Source: an uncultured Pseudomonadota bacterium
GTDB taxonomy: Bacteria; Pseudomonadota; Gammaproteobacteria; Burkholderiales; Methylophilaceae
Direction: 5' to 3'
DNA: 15,326 bases
Assembly: GCA_903854305.1 (NCBI GenBank)
Contig: CAINWC010000350.1
Location: forward strand, 1-15,326
The notes beneath the pieces are model-generated. The model was given only the letters and a program-made list of their open reading frames with translations. It ran no database searches and was not told the DNA's origin. Made by a program: the position numbers and the translations under genes. Within the stretch, counting starts at the first letter, position 1. Each line of letters starts with the position of its first letter. Below are positions 10,720 to 15,326 of this stretch, piece by piece.

Positions 10720-11718
10720 GTGACGCCCAGCACCAAGCAATCTAGTACCTCGCAAATCGAGGCAATTCAATCATGTATTACTAACGATATTGTAGCTGTG
10801 AATACAGTGATTCAACAGTCTTTGCACTCCGATGTAACACTAGTGAATCAAGTGGCTCATTACATCATCAACAGTGGCGGTAAGCGCTTGCGCCCAATAC
10901 TGGTGCTGCTTTCAGCAGGTCTATTTGGCACAATTAAACCACAACACCATCAATTAGCCGCAGTGGTAGAGTTTATACACACCGCCACGTTATTACACGA
11001 TGATGTTGTAGATGAATCATCAAAGCGTCGCGGGCAGAATACAGCCAATGCACTTTTTGGTAACGCTGCCAGTGTGCTAGTTGGCGATTTTGTTTATTCG
11101 CGCGCGTTTCAAATGATGGTTGCCGTGCAAAACATGCGTGTGATGGAGGTGTTAAGTAATGCAACCAACGTAATCGCCGAAGGCGAAGTATTGCAGCTAC
11201 TAAATGTGCATAACGCAGACATTACTGACGAAGCTTATTTGCAAGTGATCCATTATAAAACCGCCAAGCTATTTGAAGCTGCAACACGCTTAGGCGCAAT
11301 TATCAGCCAAGCAAAGCCAGAAGATGAAGAAGCACTGAGTAAATATGGGATGCATATTGGCACTGCGTTCCAGCTAATTGATGACGTGTTGGATTTAAGC
11401 GGCAACGCACTTGAAATTGGCAAAAACTTGGGCGATGATTTAGCAGAAGGCAAGCCTACTCTACCCTTATTATATGCAATGCGAAACGGCAACGCTAACG
11501 AGTCGGCTGTCATCAAGCAAGCTATTGAACATGGCGGCCTAGATGACTTGCCTGCTGTATTAAATGCTGTAGAACGTACTGGTGCATTACAACATGTTCG
11601 TAAAATAGCTGAGAAAGAGTGTGAATTAGCTTTGGCACAAATCGCACATTTTGTAGATTCGCCTTACAAACGAGCAATGTTTACTTTGGCAGAATTTTCG
11701 GTGTCAAGAAGCTACTGA
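10720..11718 (+). CDS. ispB: Long-chain trans-polyprenyl (octaprenyl-type) diphosphate synthase
   Basis: Adds isopentenyl diphosphate units to make the side chain of respiratory quinone (ubiquinone). The 332 residues have the expected landmarks: GGKRLRP (53-59), the first aspartate-rich motif in LLHDDVVDE (91-99), GDFVYSRAF (122-130), EGEVLQL (154-160), Lys-Thr of the HYKTAKLF segment, and the second aspartate-rich motif QLIDDVLDLSG (218-228). GTG is the start, with TAAGG ending nine bases upstream. It is divergent from rplU, as ispB is in E. coli. Chain length (C40 or other) cannot be read from sequence alone. Confidence 0.95.
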   Translation: MTPSTKQSSTSQIEAIQSCITNDIVAVNTVIQQSLHSDVTLVNQVAHYIINSGGKRLRPILVLLSAGLFGTIKPQHHQLAAVVEFIHTATLLHDDVVDESSKRRGQNTANALFGNAASVLVGDFVYSRAFQMMVAVQNMRVMEVLSNATNVIAEGEVLQLLNVHNADITDEAYLQVIHYKTAKLFEAATRLGAIISQAKPEDEEALSKYGMHIGTAFQLIDDVLDLSGNALEIGKNLGDDLAEGKPTLPLLYAMRNGNANESAVIKQAIEHGGLDDLPAVLNAVERTGALQHVRKIAEKECELALAQIAHFVDSPYKRAMFTLAEFSVSRSY

Positions 11719-11744
11719 ACTGACAAAAACGCTTCGTGTGAACT

Positions 11745-11785
11745 TACTTAACTAAACTTCCCAGCTTAGTTAAGTACGATTTTTT
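11745..11785 (+). terminator. Intrinsic terminator of ispB overlapping the end of the convergent gene
   Basis: TACTTAACTAA (11745-11755) and TTAGTTAAGTA (11766-11776) form a perfect 11-bp stem with a ten-base loop. T6 at 11780-11785 follows on the plus strand. The right arm contains the stop codon and last codons of the minus-strand gene ending at 11766. The stem is AT-rich, so termination strength is uncertain. Confidence 0.65.
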
Positions 11786-12137
11786 CGCCACTATCGGCAT
11801 GATAATAAGTCAAATGCGCACAGTCGCTGGTGCCTGCGGTAAGCGAACCATCAAAAAGTGATTTACCTTCAACATCCACTAACGCGTAGCCGTTGTGATA
11901 CAAGGTAACCTCTGCGAGCTTTGAATCTACTTTCGAACCCTGACGCATGGCAAAACTAACGCAACTTTCTTCTTCCGCCTCAGAATACACTTCCCAATCG
12001 CGACCGCCCGCCAATTGCGACAACCAAGCCGGCAAATCAACTTCAACTCGGCAAATAATAGGCTCATCCCACTCCGGATGATTAACCTCTGTGTGAGTAA
12101 GCTCAAATGTGTTTGGCTGATTAATGGTAACTGTCAT
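11766..12137 (-). CDS. Hypothetical protein, 123 residues
   Basis: I do not recognise this protein. It is a soluble-looking, acidic sequence with no signal peptide or membrane segment. It has three cysteines (29, 59, 106), none in a metal-binding CxxC pair. Notable stretches are NHPEWDEPIICRVEVDLPAW (19-38), GGRDWEVYSEAEEESC (44-59) and a C-terminal part rich in short beta-like stretches (EVTLYHNGYALVDVEGKSLF, 76-95; HLTYYHADSGEKIVLN, 108-123). A clear AAGGA lies seven bases before the ATG and a perfect TATAAT is 28 bases upstream, so it is probably a real, expressed gene. It is convergent with ispB and divergent from pilD. Function unknown; single-gene unit. Confidence 0.8.
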   Translation of the reverse strand: MTVTINQPNTFELTHTEVNHPEWDEPIICRVEVDLPAWLSQLAGGRDWEVYSEAEEESCVSFAMRQGSKVDSKLAEVTLYHNGYALVDVEGKSLFDGSLTAGTSDCAHLTYYHADSGEKIVLN

Positions 12138-12164
12138 TCTATTTCCTTCTTGCGTTGTGCCTTC

Positions 12165-12172
12165 ATTATAAT
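12165..12172. promoter_or_regulatory. Two-way -10 element (ATTATAAT)
   Basis: The palindromic octamer ATTATAAT reads TATAAT on the minus strand (12165-12170, suited to the 123-residue gene) and on the plus strand (12167-12172, facing pilD). No convincing -35 accompanies either. The minus-strand use is more likely because a good ribosome-binding site and gene follow closely. Confidence 0.45.
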
Positions 12173-12195
12173 ATTGATTAGAATATTTGCTTTAA

Positions 12196-12305
12196 TGTTT
12201 GTGGCAGCGCATCTAAATTTCAAGAGGCTTAGGTTTTTAATTCAATCAAATTTAGTCGCATTACAACCTAGGTAAGAATCAAGTATCCATCAGTTGCCAC
12301 AAACA
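12196..12305 (+). repeat. Nested inverted repeats upstream of pilD, possible structured RNA
   Basis: TGTTTGTGGCA (12196-12206) and TGCCACAAACA (12295-12305) are perfect 11-bp inverted repeats. They extend inward to 13 pairs if G12207-T12294 is a G-U wobble in plus-strand RNA. Inside, CTAAATTT (12213-12220) pairs with AAATTTAG (12248-12255). A third helix, GCTTAGGTT (12227-12235) with AACCTAGGT (12265-12273), nine pairs with two wobbles, crosses it in pseudoknot fashion. No known riboswitch consensus was recognised. It may instead be a pair of protein-binding sites. Confidence 0.45.
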
Positions 12306-12330
12306 ATTAACGGTGCGATGATGCGTTTAG

Positions 12331-12357
12331 TTTACAGAGTTCGCATTTCAGTATAAA
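12331..12357 (+). promoter_or_regulatory. Weak candidate promoter of pilD
   Basis: TTTACA (12331-12336) and TATAAA (12352-12357) are only 15 bases apart, which is short. A start near 12364 would give a leader of about 20 bases carrying the TAAGGA site. If this promoter is used, the inverted-repeat element upstream would not be in the pilD message. Confidence 0.3.
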
Positions 12358-12371
12358 AATAAGTATGATTT

Positions 12372-12377
12372 TAAGGA
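12372..12377 (+). promoter_or_regulatory. Ribosome-binding site that decides the pilD start
   Basis: TAAGGA lies five bases before the ATG at 12383. The upstream in-frame ATG at 12365 has no such motif, and this site lies inside its reading frame. The downstream ATG is therefore preferred. Confidence 0.7.
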
Positions 12378-12382
12378 TAGGT

Positions 12383-13273
12383 ATGTTTAGCGGATTTACT
12401 GAAATTTCAAATGTATTGCAGCAAAATAGCACCATTTTCATTACGGTTTCGGTTGTTTTAGGCTTAATGGTCGGTAGCTTTTTGAATGTTGTAATTTATC
12501 GTTTACCTAAAATGATGGAACGTGAATGGCATAGTAACTGCCTTGAGCTACAAGGTAAGGAATTACCAGAAACCACCAAATATACGCTTGCAATTCCGCG
12601 CTCGGCCTGTCCAACATGCGGCCATATGATTACCGCTATAGAAAACATCCCTGTCATTAGCTATATGCTTTTAAAAGGTAAATGTAGCGGCTGCAAAGCC
12701 GCTATTAGTATGCGCTACCCACTGATTGAAGCGCTTACAGGCATTGCGATTGGCTTGGTTAGCTGGAAGTTTGGTTATACCAGCACGACATTTTTTGCTT
12801 GGATATTTACGTTTGCGCTTATCACACTCACTTTTATTGATTTTGACACACAGTTGTTACCCGATGATATAACCTTGCCATTGTTATGGCTGGGGCTAAT
12901 ATTTAATCTGAACAACGGCTTTACTGACATTAAATCAGCGGTCATCGGCGCTGTTGCAGGCTACCTTATATTATGGTCGATCTACTGGTTATTTAAATTG
13001 ATCAGGGGCAAGGAGGGAATGGGTTATGGTGACTTTAAATTACTAGCAGCAATCGGTGCTTGGTTTGGCTGGCAATTGCTAGCTACTGTCATTTTATTAT
13101 CATCAGTATTGGGCGCGGTAATTGGCATAAGCTTAATCGTATTTGCAAATCGTGGTCGCGAAGTACCGATGCCGTTCGGGCCATTTTTAGCAATAGCAGG
13201 TATAGCAGCATTATTTTCAGGACCGCAACTCGCCAGCTATATTGGTGACTTTATCCTCAAGCTGTTTATCTAA
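12383..13273 (+). CDS. pilD: Type IV prepilin peptidase / N-methyltransferase
   Basis: Inner-membrane aspartic protease (A24 family) that cleaves prepilin leader peptides and N-methylates the new N-terminus; it serves type IV pili and type II secretion. Seen here: the N-terminal GSFLNVVIYRLP signature followed by an EREW motif, two zinc-type cysteine pairs (CPTC and CSGC), the first catalytic aspartate in FIDFDTQLLPDDITLP, and the second in the GxGD motif GMGYGDFKLLAAIGAWFG. Hydrophobic helices fill the rest. The protein has 296 residues from this start, or 302 from the ATG at 12365. coaE begins 22 bases downstream, and pilD-coaE-zapD-yacG is a common order in betaproteobacteria. The usual pilB and pilC neighbours are absent; upstream lies a gene on the other strand. 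Confidence 0.96.
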   Translation: MFSGFTEISNVLQQNSTIFITVSVVLGLMVGSFLNVVIYRLPKMMEREWHSNCLELQGKELPETTKYTLAIPRSACPTCGHMITAIENIPVISYMLLKGKCSGCKAAISMRYPLIEALTGIAIGLVSWKFGYTSTTFFAWIFTFALITLTFIDFDTQLLPDDITLPLLWLGLIFNLNNGFTDIKSAVIGAVAGYLILWSIYWLFKLIRGKEGMGYGDFKLLAAIGAWFGWQLLATVILLSSVLGAVIGISLIVFANRGREVPMPFGPFLAIAGIAALFSGPQLASYIGDFILKLFI

Positions 13274-13295
13274 CTTACCTCTTTTAACATTCAAA

Positions 13296-13913
13296 ATGTT
13301 CATCATTGCATTAACAGGCGGTATAGGTTCAGGCAAAAGTGAAGCCGCTAAGCAATTTGCATTGCTGGGTGTGCCAATTGTAGATGCTGACGTGATTGCA
13401 CATGAACTCACTGCTATCGGCCAGCCGATACTTGCTGATATTAGCCGTATTTTTGGCGCCTATTTCATCACGCATGAAGGCGCACTAGACCGTGCAAAAC
13501 TCCGTGCACATGTGTTTGCAAATTTAAATGAGCGACTCAAGCTAGAAGCATTATTGCACCCTGCAATTCACGACCGCGCTTTGCAGCAACTTGCTGAAAA
13601 TGAAGCTAAATTTCATCCCGCGTATCAAATACTAGTCATGCCACTATTATTTGAAAACAATCGTTACGATGGCGTTGCAGACAAAACATTGGTGATAGAT
13701 TGCGATGAAAATTTGCAAATGGAGCGCGCAATGGTGCGTAGCAATATGTCAGAAAAAGAAGTAAAGGCGATGATGGCAGCACAGGTTTCACGGGCAACGC
13801 GTCTTGAGTGTGCCGACGAAGTCATTGAAAATGATGGAACCCTCGCGGATTTAACAGAAAAAGTTGTATCAATACATAAAAAGTTCATTAAAACTTGCAT
13901 AGTTAGCAAATAA
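13296..13913 (+). CDS. coaE: Dephospho-CoA kinase
   Basis: Last step of coenzyme A synthesis: phosphorylates the ribose 3'-hydroxyl of dephospho-CoA with ATP. The P-loop TGGIGSGKS is at residues 7-15, followed by DADVIAHELT, the substrate-side LHPAIHDRA, and MPLLFENNRYDGVADKTLVI with the conserved LLFE, then ATRLECADEVIENDGTL near the C-terminus. The length is 205 residues, normal for the family. The open frame extends upstream to a TTG at 13242 inside pilD, but the family starts right before the P-loop, so ATG 13296 is chosen. No clear Shine-Dalgarno motif is seen; coupling to pilD is possible. Confidence 0.96.
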   Translation: MFIIALTGGIGSGKSEAAKQFALLGVPIVDADVIAHELTAIGQPILADISRIFGAYFITHEGALDRAKLRAHVFANLNERLKLEALLHPAIHDRALQQLAENEAKFHPAYQILVMPLLFENNRYDGVADKTLVIDCDENLQMERAMVRSNMSEKEVKAMMAAQVSRATRLECADEVIENDGTLADLTEKVVSIHKKFIKTCIVSK

Positions 13914-13993
13914 CTTTGATAATTCAGTTCAACTTTAATTCACCTCCAAATAAATGATAAATACGGTGCTTTTGGCTAATCATTGAATGAACC

Positions 13994-14752
13994 ATGCCTA
14001 GCTACGACTATCCATTCAACGAGCGTATACGCACATTACTGCGCGTTGAGGATTTGTTTGCCAAAGTTTTATACAATTTAGAAGCTGGACACGAATATCA
14101 TCATCACTGTGCCTTACTCACACTGCTACAAATCTTGGATGTCGTTGACCGTGCAGAACTGAAATTAGATTTATTGCAAGAGTTAGAACGCCAAAAAACA
14201 ACGATGAGCCTGCTGATAGGTAACCCGGCCATTGCGGCGAATACATTGGAAACTATTCTTAAAGATATTGATATTGCTTCAAATGCATTGCGTGCCGAAG
14301 CCACTAAGCTTGGTCAAAGCTTACGTGCAAACGAATGGTTAATGAGCATCAAACAGCGGGCAGGTATTCCAGGTGGCGTATGCGAATTTGACGTGCCTTC
14401 ATACCATTATTGGCTTGGGCTTGGTGAAGCAAGGCGTAGGCAAGATTTTGAATCTTGGCTCAAGCCGCTATTGCCGATGCAGCAAGCTATTGTGATTATT
14501 TTACATATTTTACGCGGTAGCGGCGCTACTACGAAACTAGTGGCCAATAATGGGGCTTATCAACAAATGCTTGGTGGTGCTAAACCCGCGCAAATGTTGC
14601 GAATTGAAGTGGCCGATGATGTGGCTTGCTTTCCTGAAGTAAGTGCCAATAAATATGCGATTAACATTCGATTTAATACACTTGAATGCTCACAAAAACC
14701 GCAAAAATATGAAGAAGATGTTAAGTTCTCACTCACCCTGTGCAACTTATAA
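13994..14752 (+). CDS. zapD: Cell division protein ZapD (FtsZ-associated)
   Basis: Cytoplasmic protein (YacF/DUF1342 family) that binds the FtsZ C-terminal tail and bundles filaments at the division ring. The 252 residues are close to E. coli ZapD (247). Family features are the opening YDYPFNERIRTLLRVEDLF, a mostly helical N-terminal half, SIKQRAGIPGGVCEFDVPSY (118-137) followed by HYWL, and the closing EDVKFSLTLCNL. It sits 80 bases after coaE and before yacG, the usual coaE-zapD-yacG cluster. The Shine-Dalgarno motif is weak. An ATG seven bases upstream (13987) is out of frame. Confidence 0.95.
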   Translation: MPSYDYPFNERIRTLLRVEDLFAKVLYNLEAGHEYHHHCALLTLLQILDVVDRAELKLDLLQELERQKTTMSLLIGNPAIAANTLETILKDIDIASNALRAEATKLGQSLRANEWLMSIKQRAGIPGGVCEFDVPSYHYWLGLGEARRRQDFESWLKPLLPMQQAIVIILHILRGSGATTKLVANNGAYQQMLGGAKPAQMLRIEVADDVACFPEVSANKYAINIRFNTLECSQKPQKYEEDVKFSLTLCNL

Positions 14753-14834
14753 TAGTTAATACAATCTAAAAACTTGTTTTAGTATTTAGCTTCGCCTTCT
14801 CTCCTAACTAAATAATTATATTAATATACATCTT

Positions 14835-15041
14835 ATGGTTACCACTAAAAAACGCTTAGTTCCTTGCCCTAACTGCAATAATTTATCTGAATTTTCACCT
14901 AGCAACCCCTTTAGGCCCTTTTGTAGCGAGCGTTGCAAACTCATCGACTTAGGCTTATGGGCCAGTGAGCAATATGCGATTCCAGAAACCATTAAGCTTG
15001 ATGAGTTTTCTGAGCATTTTCCTGACCAATTGCAAAACTGA
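14835..15041 (+). CDS. yacG: Zinc-binding DNA gyrase inhibitor YacG
   Basis: Small zinc protein that in E. coli binds GyrB and inhibits gyrase. The 68 residues (E. coli 65) carry CPNC (11-14) and FCSERCK with C30 and C34, giving the C-x2-C-x15-C-x3-C zinc site, then [13 protein letters not shown] and an acidic C-terminal tail. It follows zapD by 82 bases of AT-rich sequence holding only a weak 6-bp hairpin (14766-14782, no T run). No Shine-Dalgarno motif precedes the ATG. The C-terminal acidic tail is the part reported to contact gyrase in the E. coli protein. Confidence 0.95.
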   Translation: MVTTKKRLVPCPNCNNLSEFSPSNPFRPFCSERCKLIDLGLWASEQYAIPETIKLDEFSEHFPDQLQN

Positions 15042-15093
15042 TATCGCAGCAAACTTGATTAGCCTAACGAAAATTAATCTGGAAAAAATTACG

Positions 15094-15326
15094 ATGCAGA
15101 ACTTTTTACACCAACAATATTTTCACAATGCCTTATTTTTACTGTTAGCTTTTGGTTGCACTTACGCCATCACTGCGAATGCTGTAGCAAACGAAAACAC
15201 TGTAACGATAAAAGATGCTTGGGTACGCCCTACCAACCCAGGACAAGAAGTAGGCGCAGCCTACATGACCTTTTTAAGCGCACAGGATACTGCACTCATC
15301 AGCGTAGAAAGTGATGTCACTAAAAG
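15094..15326 (+). CDS. Exported copper chaperone, PCu(A)C family, cut by the right edge
   Basis: Only the first 77 codons are present. Residues 12-30 form a hydrophobic export signal (FLLLAFGC, then an ITANA region suitable for signal peptidase I). The mature part opens with VTIKDAWVRPTNPGQEVGAA (37-56), then YMTFLS. The DAWVRP start and G-x-YMTF strand are typical of the periplasmic PCu(A)C/DUF461 proteins that deliver copper to cytochrome oxidase. The Met/His copper ligands lie past the window edge, so they cannot be checked. C22 is preceded by AFG, a poor lipobox, so a lipoprotein is less likely. GGAAA about nine bases before the ATG is a weak ribosome-binding site. It lies 52 bases after yacG. 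Confidence 0.82.
   Translation, partial: MQNFLHQQYFHNALFLLLAFGCTYAITANAVANENTVTIKDAWVRPTNPGQEVGAAYMTFLSAQDTALISVESDVTK

Noticed and set aside
12196..12305. A c-di-GMP (GEMM), preQ1 or SAM-II riboswitch upstream of pilD
   Set aside because: The conserved core bases of these families, as far as I recall them, are not present; only the general pseudoknot layout is similar.
13242..13295. Upstream TTG start for coaE overlapping pilD
   Set aside because: It would add 18 residues before the P-loop that the family lacks; the ATG at 13296 gives the standard N-terminus.
13941..13947. CACCTCC read as a minus-strand Shine-Dalgarno (GGAGGTG)
   Set aside because: No minus-strand start with a sensible open frame follows; a TTG nearby meets a stop within two codons.
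14766..14782. Hairpin between zapD and yacG as a terminator
   Set aside because: Only 6 bp, no GC pairs beyond the end pair, and no T run follows; yacG is probably still read from upstream.
15114..15162. Lipobox in the PCu(A)C-like protein
   Set aside because: The residues before C22 are AFG, lacking the usual leucine at -3 and small residue at -2; a cleavable signal peptide fits better.

Overview
This window reads as a core-genome stretch of a Gram-negative betaproteobacterium. The best guess is an AT-leaning member of the Methylophilaceae (Methylotenera-like). That guess rests on the gene order (murJ-ribF-ileS facing rpsT; rplU-rpmA-obgE-proB facing an IspB-type prenyl synthase; pilD-coaE-zapD-yacG), the protein sequences and a low-to-middle GC content judged by eye. 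No database was searched. There is no CRISPR array, transposase, phage gene, rRNA or tRNA gene.

Layout. (1) Positions 1-5156, minus strand: murJ (lipid II flippase), ribF (riboflavin kinase/FAD synthetase) and ileS (isoleucyl-tRNA synthetase, running off the left edge). In this order lspA would be expected just outside the window. ileS carries a one-base frameshift in an A7 run, and the second half is cleanly open in the next frame. (2) Positions 5157-5760: a divergent promoter region, rpsT on the plus strand and a bidirectional terminator. (3) Positions 5761-9823, minus strand: obgE, proB, purE and purK (ribosome-associated GTPase, proline synthesis, two purine steps). (4) Positions 9840-10574, minus strand: rplU and rpmA with a strong promoter and their own terminator. 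(5) Positions 10662-11785, plus strand: an ispB-type polyprenyl diphosphate synthase and its terminator. (6) Positions 11766-12137, minus strand: an unrecognised 123-residue protein. (7) Positions 12138-12382: a divergent intergenic region with nested inverted repeats. (8) Positions 12383-15041, plus strand: pilD, coaE, zapD, yacG. (9) From 15094 to the right edge: the start of an exported PCu(A)C-type copper chaperone.

Most genes are housekeeping: translation (rpsT, rplU, rpmA, ileS, obgE), envelope and division (murJ, zapD, ispB as quinone tail supplier), cofactors (ribF, coaE), nucleotides and amino acids (purE, purK, proB). I do not see a new multi-gene system. The points most worth a second look are a possible structured RNA or paired operator upstream of pilD (12196-12305), the ileS frameshift, a possible leaderless obgE transcript, paired 8-bp repeats on the rplU promoter, and the unknown 123-residue protein.
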